In this document: positions 1-9,271 of the stretch, in pieces
Numbering within the stretch: the first letter of the stretch is position 1
How the letters are laid out: the number at the start of each line of letters is the position of its first letter
Source of the DNA: an uncultured Flavobacteriaceae bacterium
GTDB lineage: Bacteria; Bacteroidota; Bacteroidia; Flavobacteriales; Flavobacteriaceae
Direction of reading: 5' to 3'
Assembly: GCA_947500385.1 (NCBI GenBank)
Contig: CANMSA010000001.1
Coordinates: 248,001-312,000 of the forward strand
Length of the DNA stretch: 64,000 bases
The notes under the pieces: model-generated
The model's database searches: none
The model's input: the letters and a program-made list of their open reading frames with translations, nothing else
Told to the model about the DNA's origin: nothing
Translations under genes and position numbers: made by a program

Positions 1-408
1 CGGATGCACCCTGGTAACCAGTACATTCTCGTAGTGAGTACGATTAAAAACACCAAATTTTCCTTTCGCCGGCAAGGCAATATAGTGCCGCCAAAGATAA
101 TCGTGTTGCCGTTCAAGCTCGGTGGGTACCTTGAAACTATGCACAACCACTCCCCTTGCATTGAAATCTTTGAAAACCTCCCGAATTAAGCTGTCCTTCC
201 CAGCTGTATCCATCCCTTGAATACAAATCAATACCGCATACTTTCCGTGCGCGTATAGGGTATCTTGGAAATCCCCCAAGGCTTTCCTTACTTTTTCCAG
301 ATTCTTTTTGAGGTCTTTGTCCGTAGCTCCAAAATCTTCATAGGTAGCCCGTTGTGACAATTTCAAGGGTTTATCGACCTTATAGTCGGCAATCGAAACG
401 TTTTTCAT
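1..408 (-). CDS. PPK2-family polyphosphate kinase (partial, N-terminal 136 residues)
   Basis: N-terminal part of a polyphosphate kinase 2 family protein, which transfers phosphate between polyphosphate and nucleotides in the cytoplasm. The reading frame starts at the ATG at 408 (minus strand) and runs off the left edge of the window. A Walker A-type motif GMDTAGKDS sits at about residues 65-73. The family hallmark FNRTHYENVLVTRVHP is at about residues 121-136, right at the edge. The C-terminal half with the remaining catalytic residues is outside the window, so the nucleotide specificity class cannot be judged. The 196 bases between it and the next gene (409-604) are AT-rich and show no further gene. 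Confidence 0.9.
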   Translation of the reverse strand, partial: MKNVSIADYKVDKPLKLSQRATYEDFGATDKDLKKNLEKVRKALGDFQDTLYAHGKYAVLICIQGMDTAGKDSLIREVFKDFNARGVVVHSFKVPTELERQHDYLWRHYIALPAKGKFGVFNRTHYENVLVTRVHP

Positions 409-604
409 ACAGGAAATATAGAATTTTTTATCGGTGAACGGTAAAATTTGTTAAAAAAAATGACCATTCATCAAGTGAATTTCCCGGTTCGTCCAAAATA
501 GTGCGCTTCCCACGCCGTGTATCGAAAAAACTAGGTAAAACAAGGCCTCTATGGCTAACTTTGTAATGTAAAATGCCCAAATTTTACTACAAACCAAACC
601 CAAT

Positions 605-1291
605 ATGAAGGCGTTCCACTTTTTTAGCTACGCGCTCATTCTTTTACTCCTTACCGCACTCAAGCCGACCGAGGCCTGTGAGTATGCCGGTTCGAATATC
701 ACGTTTGTAAAGACCCAGACCGAAAAGGCCCTTTCAAAAGACGATTTGAACCTAACACGTTACCATGCCTACAAGGCCCTCAACGCTATCGAAAAGTCAA
801 AACAGCAAATGGAAGACTGTGGTTGCGACTATGCCAGTATTGGTATTGAAGAAAGTGAATATCTATTAAAACGTGCTACCAAAGTAAGTGCCATTCAAGA
901 TGCTAAAGCCCTTTTAAAAAGAGTATTAACACATATTGACGAGAGCATTTCCGCCCTAGAAAACCACCACGAGCACGTCAGCACAGCGGCTAAGGACGAT
1001 CTTGCTATGAATATTGCCGATAGCAACGGTCAAAAGGGGCTGGCGTCAAAACCGAAGCATACCTTTCTAAAAAATAAGATTGACACCGCCTTGGAAAAAT
1101 ATCGGGTATCCATGGCCAAGGTGGTAGAAACAATCGATTGTAAAGAAGCAAAGGCATTTGCAGAAAGAATATACCAAGAGTGCGAAAAAGAGCTGCTGAC
1201 CCCTAATTTGTCGGAGGGACGAAAATACTACAACCTACAAACGCAAAAAATAACGGCCGAGGCGCTCCAAAACATAGGCGATTGCAAATAG
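605..1291 (+). CDS. Secreted protein of unknown function
   Basis: A 228-residue protein not recognised as a named family. Residues 1 to about 24 form a clear signal peptide with a hydrophobic core (ALILLLLTALKP) ending before a cysteine (EACEY). The cysteine is not in a good lipobox, so a soluble periplasmic protein is more likely than a lipoprotein. The mature part is predicted largely helical, charged, and carries several cysteines (DCGCD near residue 72, DCKEA near 177, ECEKE near 191, and one near the C-terminus) that could form disulfides. It stands alone, convergent with the minus-strand response regulator gene that ends at 1323. Confidence 0.7.
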   Translation: MKAFHFFSYALILLLLTALKPTEACEYAGSNITFVKTQTEKALSKDDLNLTRYHAYKALNAIEKSKQQMEDCGCDYASIGIEESEYLLKRATKVSAIQDAKALLKRVLTHIDESISALENHHEHVSTAAKDDLAMNIADSNGQKGLASKPKHTFLKNKIDTALEKYRVSMAKVVETIDCKEAKAFAERIYQECEKELLTPNLSEGRKYYNLQTQKITAEALQNIGDCK

Positions 1292-1322
1292 CGTACGCTG
1301 CCCAAAATAGCTAGGATACTTC

Positions 1323-2486
1323 CTATTTACTCGCAAATAGCTTTACATCGCCATCGGTAACCTCTTTACCCCCCAAAATAATAAGTCTTTCAACAACATT
1401 CCGCAGTTCCCGTATGTTCCCGGTCCAATCATATCCCTGCAAAAGTTTGACCGCCTCGTCTGAGAACATCTTAGGCGCAATACCTTGTTCGGAGGTAATC
1501 TTTTTTGAAAAGTGTGCAATGAGTGCAGGAATATCGTTTCTTCGGTCATTCAGCGCCGGTACTTTAATCAAGATGACCGCCAGCCGATGGTACAGGTCTT
1601 CTCGAAACTTGCCATCGGCGATTTCTTTTTTTAAATCTTTATTGGTCGCGGCAATGACCCGAACGTTGACTTTGATATCTTTATCGGAACCGACCCTGGA
1701 AATTTTACTCTCCTGCAATGCGCGTAGCACCTTGGCCTGTGCCGACAGGCTCATATCGCCAATTTCATCAAGAAAAATAGTGCCCTTATTTGCCGCTTCG
1801 AACTTCCCCGCCCGGTCTTTGACCGCCGAGGTAAAAGCCCCTTTTACATGACCGAACAACTCACTCTCTATCAGCTCCGAGGGAATTGCGGCACAATTCA
1901 CTTCTATAAAGGGTGCACTGCTACGTGGACTTTTCTGATGCAGCCAATGAGCGACCAGTTCCTTCCCTGTGCCGTTTGAACCTGTAATAAGCACTCTGGC
2001 ATCTGTAGGGGCCACTTTTTCGATCATATCCTTGATTGCGGAAATCTCCTTGCTATCCCCGATCATCTCATAGTTCTTGCTAACCTTCTTTTTAAGAATT
2101 TTATTCTCTACTACCAGCTCTTTACGATCTAATGCATTTCGCACTGTGGTCAACAGACGGTTCAAATCGGGCGGCTTTGATATATAGTCAAAGGCACCTG
2201 CGCGCATAGTACCAACCGCCGTATCCAAATCGCCGTGTCCGGAAATCATGATAAAGGGAATTTCCGGTTTTATCTTCTTTGCGGCCTCAAGCACTTCCAC
2301 CCCATCCATTTTTGGCATTTTTATATCGCATAGCACCAAGTCGTAATCGTTGTTCTTAACGGTTTCCAACCCTTTTAAACCATCTTCGGCCTCCTCCACG
2401 GTATAGGAATCGTTCTCCTCGGAAAGTATCTTCACAAGTACCCGGCGAATGGCGGCTTCATCTTCTATCACTAAAATTCTTGACAT
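1323..2486 (-). CDS. Sigma-54-dependent response regulator lacking a DNA-binding domain
   Basis: NtrC-like activator of 387 residues counted from the start MSRILVIEDE at 2486. An upstream in-frame ATG at 2549 lies inside the preceding gene and is rejected. A receiver domain occupies residues 1-125 with phospho-acceptor Asp54 (LCDIKMPKMDG). An AAA+ domain (about 145-380) shows a Walker A (GSNGTGKE), a Walker B (IFLDEIGDM) and the sigma-54 contact loop written GAFTSA instead of the usual GAFTGA. The protein ends just after the AAA+ domain (VKLFASK), with no Fis-type helix-turn-helix, so it probably acts without its own specific DNA site. It lies 10 bases behind the DUF6268 gene in a tight five-gene minus-strand chain. 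No histidine kinase is adjacent. Confidence 0.9.
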   Translation of the reverse strand: MSRILVIEDEAAIRRVLVKILSEENDSYTVEEAEDGLKGLETVKNNDYDLVLCDIKMPKMDGVEVLEAAKKIKPEIPFIMISGHGDLDTAVGTMRAGAFDYISKPPDLNRLLTTVRNALDRKELVVENKILKKKVSKNYEMIGDSKEISAIKDMIEKVAPTDARVLITGSNGTGKELVAHWLHQKSPRSSAPFIEVNCAAIPSELIESELFGHVKGAFTSAVKDRAGKFEAANKGTIFLDEIGDMSLSAQAKVLRALQESKISRVGSDKDIKVNVRVIAATNKDLKKEIADGKFREDLYHRLAVILIKVPALNDRRNDIPALIAHFSKKITSEQGIAPKMFSDEAVKLLQGYDWTGNIRELRNVVERLIILGGKEVTDGDVKLFASK

Positions 2487-2496
2487 GCTGCTATTT

Positions 2497-3387
2497 TTAA
2501 AAAATTGATATTTTAAATCCCGTTCTAAGATAGAAATTTCCTTCGTCATTTAAAGTGAACGCCCGGTCTCGATTTCCATCTCTGATAAGCCCTTCCTGTT
2601 TCAACGAATATCCCGCAATGGTATAGAATGAAATCTGTTTTGCGATTTTATACTGGTACCCTACGGCCCCAACCAAGGCCGAGAGTGATATAGAGGTTCC
2701 AAAGTTATTATTTGGTAGCACAATATCGTCTTGCAGATTTACGAAATAGCCATCTAAAAACAGTACCGTTTGAAATACGTGTTTATCCTTTAAATAAAAT
2801 TTAAAATCTGTCCTCGGAATCCCAAGGGTATAGGACCAGTTTGGGTGAAATCGTTTGTAATAATTTATAAGGGGCAATGGGTACGGGAGCCCCGTCGCAC
2901 TATTATAACTTAACCCCAATATGAGGCGATAGGGTTTGTCTTCATCCTTTTTTTCCTTCCAAAACAGGACAGATCCATTGAGTCGAAAGTCATTGTTTTC
3001 GATACCCGCTTCAAAATTCGAAGCTAATCGCGGGGTTATGATACCCACAACCCGCCAGTCGGGATTCAATTTAAAAATATACCCAAGGTTTAAGTCAAGT
3101 ATATGAAGCCTCTCCAAGGTACTCACCTCAAAGGGCTGTTCAACATCGAACTCAAATTCATAACGATTGTACTCAAGACCCGCCACAAAATATTGATCCT
3201 CGACCAGTTTAATGGGCATATTAAACAATGCTCGGTACCTATTGGTACGTATACCGAACTTGTTCTCAGGTATCACGGTATATTCCAACCGGAGTAAGTC
3301 TGTTGTTTGGGAAAACATCAATTGACCTGCACAGAGAAAGATAAAAACGCCCAGCAGCCTAGACCAGCCATATTTTTGTTCACCCAT
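2497..3387 (-). CDS. DUF6268-type outer-membrane beta-barrel protein
   Basis: A 296-residue protein starting at MGEQKYGWSR (3387). A longer in-frame start at 3465 would overlap the MscS gene much more. A hydrophobic signal sequence (LLGVFIFLCAGQLMFSQ) is followed by alternating aromatic/polar strands typical of a beta-barrel, such as FNMPIKLVEDQYFVAGLEY and the C-terminal FYLRTGFKISIF ending in phenylalanine. It resembles the DUF6268 family of Bacteroidetes barrel proteins of unknown function. Its start overlaps the end of the MscS channel gene by 8 bases and it precedes the sigma-54 regulator by 10 bases, so co-transcription is likely. Confidence 0.75.
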   Translation of the reverse strand: MGEQKYGWSRLLGVFIFLCAGQLMFSQTTDLLRLEYTVIPENKFGIRTNRYRALFNMPIKLVEDQYFVAGLEYNRYEFEFDVEQPFEVSTLERLHILDLNLGYIFKLNPDWRVVGIITPRLASNFEAGIENNDFRLNGSVLFWKEKKDEDKPYRLILGLSYNSATGLPYPLPLINYYKRFHPNWSYTLGIPRTDFKFYLKDKHVFQTVLFLDGYFVNLQDDIVLPNNNFGTSISLSALVGAVGYQYKIAKQISFYTIAGYSLKQEGLIRDGNRDRAFTLNDEGNFYLRTGFKISIF

Positions 3388-4300
3388 TATCCTTTCTATT
3401 CTCGAATATATGCACGTCTCGTTGGGGAAACGGAATACTAATACCATGCTCCCTAAATTTGGCATCTATAGCATAACGCACTGCGCTTTTTATTTTCGGA
3501 TCGGAGAAACTGTCATTTATATAAAACTGTACAGAAAACAAGAGCGCAGAATCTCCAAAATCATCGAACAGCACAAATGGCTTCGGGTTTGACAATATTC
3601 CTTTTTGCTCCATGACCGCTTCTTCTAAAACTGTTGTGACCAATTGTACATCACTGCCATAGGCTACACCCACCTTCACAGATTCCCTTGTGGTTCTATG
3701 ATTTTGGGTATAATTATAAATGGTATCACTTATAAATTTGTGATTGGGAATTATAATTACCTTATCATCACGGGTAATGGCCCTGGTTGTGCGCAGTTTA
3801 ATTTCAAAAACCCTGCCAACCTTCTGATCTACCTCTACAATGTCCCCGACACTGAGCGATTTGTCCAAAATAATAAAGACCCCGCCAATGATATCTTGAA
3901 ACAGTTCTTGCAATGCTAGCCCAAGACCCACGAACAATGCGGCCGAGGCAGTAATAAGAATCGTAATATTGATTCCTGCCGCACTTATCGTCACAAGAAC
4001 CACCACAATATAAACGAAGTAATTAATGAACTTAAAAATGCTGATAAACTTCTGTTTATCTTCGGCAGGCATTTTCCGGGTCAATAATCGCCGTAGCCAC
4101 TTGAGTACAAAATAGGTAACTATGAAAGATAGGCTGAGCATTAAAAGCAGCCCGATCGTAATGTGAATCGAGTGCTCGCCTTCCCCGACATGGATTCCCA
4201 GGTTCAAAAACTCCTCGACGGTTGCCCAGACATCCTCCCTTAAAATTTCCTCTGTTTTTTTATTCAACCCTCCTTGCACAATTGTTAATATTTCAACCAT
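3380..4300 (-). CDS. MscS-family mechanosensitive ion channel
   Basis: A 306-residue small-conductance mechanosensitive channel protein that releases solutes under membrane tension. Hydrophobic segments lie at about residues 46-70, 90-110 and 113-135. The last is the pore-lining helix with the Gly/Ala-rich pattern ITASAALFVGLGLALQELFQ, followed by the MscS beta domain (VGDIVEVDQKVGRVFEIKLR and VIIIPNHKF). Its start overlaps the end of the ABC permease gene by 16 bases and its end overlaps the DUF6268 gene, which indicates translational coupling. It is one of two MscS proteins in the window; the other is at 22316-23140. Confidence 0.92.
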   Translation of the reverse strand: MVEILTIVQGGLNKKTEEILREDVWATVEEFLNLGIHVGEGEHSIHITIGLLLMLSLSFIVTYFVLKWLRRLLTRKMPAEDKQKFISIFKFINYFVYIVVVLVTISAAGINITILITASAALFVGLGLALQELFQDIIGGVFIILDKSLSVGDIVEVDQKVGRVFEIKLRTTRAITRDDKVIIIPNHKFISDTIYNYTQNHRTTRESVKVGVAYGSDVQLVTTVLEEAVMEQKGILSNPKPFVLFDDFGDSALLFSVQFYINDSFSDPKIKSAVRYAIDAKFREHGISIPFPQRDVHIFENRKDNG

Positions 4301-5625
4301 TTATAGAGTTCCCTATAAGTAGGTTTCTTGCCGTACATTAAGATTCCTACCCTGTAGATCTTGGCAGCCACCCAAACAATACCGATAAAGGTACCCAATA
4401 ATAGTAAAATGGAGGTTACGAATTGCCAAATCGGAACACCGCCTTCGCCGATACCCCAAGGCAGTCGCATCAACATTACAATGGGCGACGTAAGGGGAAA
4501 GAGCGAAAAGCCCACAGCGATAGGCCCATGTGGGTTATTGAAGACGGAGAAAAATCCAACATAAATGGCCAACATTAAAGGCAATATTATAGGAAATATA
4601 AATTGCTGGGTATCGGTTTCATTGTCCACTGCCGCTCCGATCGCCGCATAGATAGCGCTATAGATCAAGTACCCTAAAACGAAATACACCAAAAAAGAGG
4701 AAACCAACATGAACCAGGGAAGTTCAAATACCTCCTGGGTATATAGATTGGCCGTTTCGCTCAAGGAAGGAATGGGCATACTGGCATCACCGGTCGTTTT
4801 TTTAATAAAATCAGGGCCGGCATTTAGGGTGTTTAAATCAACATCGATGAAGATTCCGGCGACCAGCAGTAAAAGACCTGCCGAAAAAATCCAAATTGTG
4901 AATTGTGTCACCCCGGCCAGGGAAGTTCCTAAAATCTTTCCCATCAACAGCTGAAAGGGACGCACAGAGGAGATAATTACTTCAATGATTCTAGATGTTT
5001 TCTCTTCGATCACACTGCGCATCACAAACCCTCCGTATATGATTATGAACATCATGATCAAATACCCGAAAGCCAAACCGATTCCCGCCTTGATCTCATT
5101 AATGTGTTTCAAATTTTGCTCTCCTGAAAAAGTACTGGTATTTATCTCAAATTCCCGGTCCACTTTCGCAAAATCCTTCGACGACACCCCTATTCCCTGC
5201 AGCCGGCTTTCCCGCAATCGGTCTTCAAAGACCCATTCAATTTTTTTAAGGAACAATGAGTTCGGAGAATCTTTGGTGAAGAATACGGTCTCCTTCGTCA
5301 CCATTTCCAAATTTTCGGCAGCCGGAATGTAAAGAAGACCGGTATAACCGATCTTCAATGTCGAATCTTTGGCGGTTTCCAAATCCATATCAAAAAAACG
5401 AATATAGGATACGCTCTCGGTCGTTTGAAAATCAGTGGAGAAATAATCACTTTGGTTCAAAACGGCCACGATACGTTTTTCGGCATCATTCACCTTTGCC
5501 AAGTAGGCGATCAGTACCACCATTGCCACCATAAGCAATGGGCTAAGAAAGGTCATTATTACGAATGACTTGTTCCGTACCTTCGCCAAATACTCCCGTT
5601 TGATAATCAATGCCAACTTACTCAT
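4285..5625 (-). CDS. ABC-2 type transporter permease (NatB-like)
   Basis: A 446-residue membrane component of an ABC exporter. One transmembrane helix lies near residues 22-44 (FVIMTFLSPLLMVAMVVLIAY). A large extracytoplasmic domain follows (about 45-180). A cluster of about five helices occupies the C-terminal half, beginning with AFGYLIMMFIIIYGG and the cytoplasmic RSVIEEKTSRIIEVIISSV stretch that is characteristic of NatB-like permeases. It overlaps its ATPase partner by 8 bases (5618-5625) and the downstream MscS gene by 16 bases. NatAB homologues export sodium or other small compounds; the substrate here is unknown. Confidence 0.88.
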   Translation of the reverse strand: MSKLALIIKREYLAKVRNKSFVIMTFLSPLLMVAMVVLIAYLAKVNDAEKRIVAVLNQSDYFSTDFQTTESVSYIRFFDMDLETAKDSTLKIGYTGLLYIPAAENLEMVTKETVFFTKDSPNSLFLKKIEWVFEDRLRESRLQGIGVSSKDFAKVDREFEINTSTFSGEQNLKHINEIKAGIGLAFGYLIMMFIIIYGGFVMRSVIEEKTSRIIEVIISSVRPFQLLMGKILGTSLAGVTQFTIWIFSAGLLLLVAGIFIDVDLNTLNAGPDFIKKTTGDASMPIPSLSETANLYTQEVFELPWFMLVSSFLVYFVLGYLIYSAIYAAIGAAVDNETDTQQFIFPIILPLMLAIYVGFFSVFNNPHGPIAVGFSLFPLTSPIVMLMRLPWGIGEGGVPIWQFVTSILLLLGTFIGIVWVAAKIYRVGILMYGKKPTYRELYKWLKY

Positions 5626-6553
5626 GGGTACTTTTACTTTGCACTGTTTGTATAAATATTTCGTTGGCAGAAGGTATTTTTTCCTGGAAATTATGGATGT
5701 TCCCCTTCTCTGACAGATAATTCAATAAAGCACCGGAATCATTGGTAGGCAACTGAACGGTAAAACTCAGGTGATTTTCTGAAGGATCCTGAACAATTGA
5801 TGAAAGTTCAAATTTAGCCTTGATACCCTCCAGGTCAATATGCCCGTTCGAGGAATGCATCCCCACTTGAAACTTATTATTTTTATACGCTTTTTTAATG
5901 TCTGAAAGTTTTCCATCTAGAATCTTCTCCGAACGATGCAACAAAGCGATGTGCTCACATAGTTCTTCGACCGACTCCATCCGATGCGTCGAAAAAATAA
6001 TCGAGGTACCTTTTTCCTTCAGCTTTAGAATTTCGTCCTTGATCAAATTCGCATTGATAGGGTCAAAACCACTAAAGGGTTCATCAAAAATTAAAAGTTT
6101 GGGGGCATGCAGTACCGTCACAATAAATTGGATTTTCTGTGCCATCCCTTTAGATAGTTCCTGGATTTTTTTGCCCCACCAATCCCCAATATCCAAACGA
6201 TCAAACCAGTACTTTAGTCTTTTTTTTGCTTCGGCCTTCTGCAATCCTTTTAACTGGGCCAGATAAAGGGCTTGTTCCCCCACCTTCATACTTTTATAAA
6301 GCCCTCGTTCTTCGGGCAAATATCCGATCATGGTAACATGCTCTGGCCGCAATGGTTCGCTATCGAACAAAACCAGCCCCTGATCCGGGTGCGTGATTTG
6401 GTTGATGATTCGAATCAATGTCGTCTTACCTGCCCCGTTCGGTCCGAGTAAGCCGTAAATACTATTTTTGGGGATTTCTAAGGAGACCTTGTTCAGTGCA
6501 GTATAACTTCCAAAGCGTTTGGTGACCTCTTTAGTGACCAAAATATTGTTCAT
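5618..6553 (-). CDS. ABC transporter ATP-binding protein (NatA-like)
   Basis: A 311-residue cytoplasmic ATPase that powers the adjacent permease. It shows a Walker A (GPNGAGKTT near residues 37-45), a Q-loop region, the ABC signature in the variant form LSKGMAQK, and a Walker B (LLIFDEPFSG) followed by the switch histidine (FSTHRM). A C-terminal extension of about 90 residues (DUF4162-like region) follows. It is the first gene of the five-gene minus-strand chain running to the sigma-54 regulator. Upstream, an imperfect inverted repeat overlaps the end of the amidohydrolase gene and may end the upstream transcript. Confidence 0.92.
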   Translation of the reverse strand: MNNILVTKEVTKRFGSYTALNKVSLEIPKNSIYGLLGPNGAGKTTLIRIINQITHPDQGLVLFDSEPLRPEHVTMIGYLPEERGLYKSMKVGEQALYLAQLKGLQKAEAKKRLKYWFDRLDIGDWWGKKIQELSKGMAQKIQFIVTVLHAPKLLIFDEPFSGFDPINANLIKDEILKLKEKGTSIIFSTHRMESVEELCEHIALLHRSEKILDGKLSDIKKAYKNNKFQVGMHSSNGHIDLEGIKAKFELSSIVQDPSENHLSFTVQLPTNDSGALLNYLSEKGNIHNFQEKIPSANEIFIQTVQSKSTHE

Positions 6554-6681
6554 GCAAGCAATTTTGCCAAAGATAGCTAAATGCTTTCAACCTACTTTGG
6601 CAATTTTACAACTTTCACATTCTTAACGAATCGGAAAAATACAGGTAGGGGTCAATCGTAAAAGTTTGATCAAAAAGATCC

Positions 6682-7839
6682 CTACTCACCTGTTTTCATG
6701 ATGAGTTCGTGTCCCAACTTCCAAATGCGCGCTATCTGATGAAGGTCTTGCATATTTTCAAGTGGGTTTCCGTCTATCAGTACCAAGTCTGCTTGGTACC
6801 CCGCCTGCACCGATCCTTTATCCTTAATACCAAAAATACCCATTGGCATGGCCGTAGCGGCTTTCAGTACTTCAATGCTTGGAATCCCTGCTTCAACCAA
6901 GAGTTGCATTTCCTTGTACAGATCGGTCCCGTAATTTATTTGAGAATTGGGAGGGTCCGTACCGGTTAAAATAGGCACACCTGCGTCATAATACCTTTTA
7001 ATTTCATTTTGAAGTTCCTTGAGGCTTTTACGATTTTTTAGTACGGTCCCTTCCTTTTTCGCTTTTTCTTCTTTAACGGCAGTCAGTACCAAGGTCGGAA
7101 TAATGAAAAAACTATGCTCCTTTACGAGTTGTTGCAGGGACGCCTCGTCTATCAACGCATCGGTATATAGATGTACTAGGCCATCCGCCCCCTTTTGTAT
7201 GGCCATTTTAGCATCTTCAAGCTTCGATACATGCACAACGGCTAGTTTGTTCCTTGCATGCGCGGCATCGATCAACGCTTTGACCGTATCCGGTGTTAGT
7301 GTATTTTTCCAAGGTTCTACGATAATTTTTATGTAGTCTGCTCCTGCCTCGACCCTATCATCAACAAATTTCCGAGCCTCTTCAGGCCGACTTAATGTGG
7401 GCGTAGGGTAACCAAATTGGGTTCCATGTCCGCCTGGAGCCGTTGCGGGCGCCCCAGCTGCATAGTAGCTTGCATAGGGTATGGAATCGTGTAGCGTTTT
7501 CAACTGTGCTGCAATAGGTTCGTACCCTGCCATATCCAACAGATTCAAAACCCCCGCCTGCGCCGCTTCCATTAACAACTGTTTGCTCCATGCATGCACA
7601 TGGCAATTGGTCAAAGCAGGCATCAGGAACTTACCCTGCCCATCTACATTAATGTTGGCCTTCATCGGTTCATTTTTGGTGACCCGGACCACAATTCCAT
7701 CTTCAACCCATACCGACATCCCTGTTAACAATCGTTCCCCATTAAACAGTTGAACATTATTGATACGTAAAGTTTCTTGGGAGAAAAGCAAAAAAGCTGT
7801 ACAACCAAAAAAAACAGATAGCAGGTATTTCTTCCCCAT
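6682..7839 (-). CDS. Secreted amidohydrolase (imidazolonepropionase/prolidase-like)
   Basis: A 385-residue metal-dependent hydrolase of the amidohydrolase superfamily with a signal peptide (SVFFGCTAFLLFSQ), so it is periplasmic. All canonical metal and catalytic positions are present: His80-x-His82 (NCHVHAW), Lys171 (YIKIIVEP), His203 (VVHVSK), His223 (LVHLYTD) and Asp295 (LTGTDPP). The C-terminal part re-forms the composite beta domain (GYQADLVLIDGNPLEN). Members of this branch hydrolyse dipeptides or cyclic amides; the substrate cannot be read from the sequence. It is a single gene; the region downstream contains an imperfect inverted repeat that overlaps the stop codon. Confidence 0.88.
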   Translation of the reverse strand: MGKKYLLSVFFGCTAFLLFSQETLRINNVQLFNGERLLTGMSVWVEDGIVVRVTKNEPMKANINVDGQGKFLMPALTNCHVHAWSKQLLMEAAQAGVLNLLDMAGYEPIAAQLKTLHDSIPYASYYAAGAPATAPGGHGTQFGYPTPTLSRPEEARKFVDDRVEAGADYIKIIVEPWKNTLTPDTVKALIDAAHARNKLAVVHVSKLEDAKMAIQKGADGLVHLYTDALIDEASLQQLVKEHSFFIIPTLVLTAVKEEKAKKEGTVLKNRKSLKELQNEIKRYYDAGVPILTGTDPPNSQINYGTDLYKEMQLLVEAGIPSIEVLKAATAMPMGIFGIKDKGSVQAGYQADLVLIDGNPLENMQDLHQIARIWKLGHELIMKTGE

Positions 7840-8151
7840 AGATATTACATTTAAGAATGAGTTATTTTGATGAAAAGCAAAGTACTTTAATTATATCAAA
7901 AGCTGTCTCTTTGTGTACGATGGTAACGTAATCGACAAAAAAATCGCGCCGGAAGCGTGTATGATTATGTCAAGAGCAGCCACCTTGATGGTAGCTTGTT
8001 ACCCAATGTTCCAAAAGGGGGTACAAAAACAAAACCCACCCTTATATAAATAAGGATGGGAAAAAAATTGCTATGAAAAAGAAAATTGGTATTGGTTTCC
8101 CAACACCAAGTCAAATATACGTTTTTATTTTAAAAATGGAATTAAAATATG
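7840..8151. other. Intergenic region without a gene
   Basis: The 312 bases between the amidohydrolase start and the dnaJ stop contain no credible open reading frame. The only clear structure is the hairpin terminator behind dnaJ (8028-8067). The part nearest the amidohydrolase start is AT-rich and presumably holds its promoter, but no convincing promoter match was found. Confidence 0.6.
8028..8067 (-). terminator. Terminator behind dnaJ
   Basis: Inverted repeat with arms CCCACCCTTA (8035-8044) and TAAGGATGGG (8051-8060), one wobble pair and a 6-base loop. Read on the minus strand it is followed by a T-rich stretch (TTTTGTTTT), which fits a rho-independent terminator of the grpE-dnaJ transcript. 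An A-run on the other side (8061-8067) would make it usable in both directions. Confidence 0.7.
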
Positions 8152-9264
8152 TTAAGAGAACATATCTTTAACCTTTTCAAAGAAAGATTTATCCGATTTC
8201 TCCGGCTTTGGCTCAAAGTTTTCGGTATTCCGCATGCGATCAAAAAACTCCTTTTGTTCTTTGTTCAATTCTTTTGGGGTCCATACGTTTACGTGCACCA
8301 ATAAATCCCCGCTTCCATACCCATTAAGGCTCGAAATTCCTTTTCCGCGCAAGCGCAGTATTTTACCGGATTGAATCCCTGGTTCCAGCTTAATACGTAC
8401 CTGACCTCCAACAGAATCGATCTCTTTTGAGGTTCCTAAAACCGCTTCCGAAATACTGATATACAAATCATAATGAAGATTATCGCCTTCTCGCTTCAGG
8501 GTTTTATGATCTTCCGTTTCTATGGCTACAAGCAAATCGCCTGGAACTCCGTTTCCCGGGGCATCGTTTCCTTTGCCTCCTACTTTCAATTGCATTCCTT
8601 CTTCTACCCCCGCCGGAATTTTGATCGAAACCGTTTCTTCGGCCACTTTCATTCCTTGGGAGTCGGCATCCGCGGGCTTTCGGTCCAAGATTTGCCCACT
8701 ACCGCCGCAGGTGCTGCAAGTCGCTGCGGTCTGCATACGTCCCAAAATCGTATTGGTCACTTTGGTCACCTGTCCACGGCCACCACAGGTACCACATGTT
8801 TTATAGGTAACTCCGTCGGCTTGGACTTTTCTACGGACCTTCACTTTTTTCTCCACGCCGTTGGCCACCTCTTCGAGGTTGAGTTTCACACGAATTCTGA
8901 GGTTGCTTCCTTTCACTCTACGTTGGCCGCCACCGCCACCAAAGCCTCCGAAACCACCAAAACCACCACCAAAAATATCGCCGAATTGGCTGAAAATGTC
9001 ATCCATATTCATACCGCCACCGCCGAAACCGCCACCGCCGCCTTCGAAGGCCGCATGACCAAACTGATCATAACGTGCTTTCTTATCGGGGTCGCTCAAA
9101 ACCTCGTAGGCCTCGGCAGCCTTTTTAAACATTTCCTCTGCCTTGGGGTCTCCCTGATTCTTATCAGGATGATATTCGATGGCCTTCTTCCGATAGGCCT
9201 TTTTTATTTCAGCCGCCGAAGCACCCTTGCTAACTCCCAGTATGGAATAAAAATCTTCCTTCAT
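8152..9264 (-). CDS. dnaJ: Chaperone DnaJ (Hsp40)
   Basis: A 370-residue co-chaperone that stimulates DnaK ATPase and delivers unfolded clients. A J domain (1-70) has the HPD motif (YHPDKNQG). A Gly/Phe-rich linker at about 73-115 contains long runs of glycine. The cysteine-rich region has only two CxxCxGxG-type repeats (CGTCGGRG and CSTCGGSG) instead of the four of E. coli DnaJ, so it can form one zinc site rather than two. The C-terminal substrate-binding domains follow ([33 protein letters not shown]). This reduced finger fits my memory of flavobacterial DnaJ proteins. It lies 7 bases downstream of grpE in an operon. Confidence 0.97.
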   Translation of the reverse strand: MKEDFYSILGVSKGASAAEIKKAYRKKAIEYHPDKNQGDPKAEEMFKKAAEAYEVLSDPDKKARYDQFGHAAFEGGGGGFGGGGMNMDDIFSQFGDIFGGGFGGFGGFGGGGGQRRVKGSNLRIRVKLNLEEVANGVEKKVKVRRKVQADGVTYKTCGTCGGRGQVTKVTNTILGRMQTAATCSTCGGSGQILDRKPADADSQGMKVAEETVSIKIPAGVEEGMQLKVGGKGNDAPGNGVPGDLLVAIETEDHKTLKREGDNLHYDLYISISEAVLGTSKEIDSVGGQVRIKLEPGIQSGKILRLRGKGISSLNGYGSGDLLVHVNVWTPKELNKEQKEFFDRMRNTENFEPKPEKSDKSFFEKVKDMFS

Positions 9265-9271
9265 AATGCTA

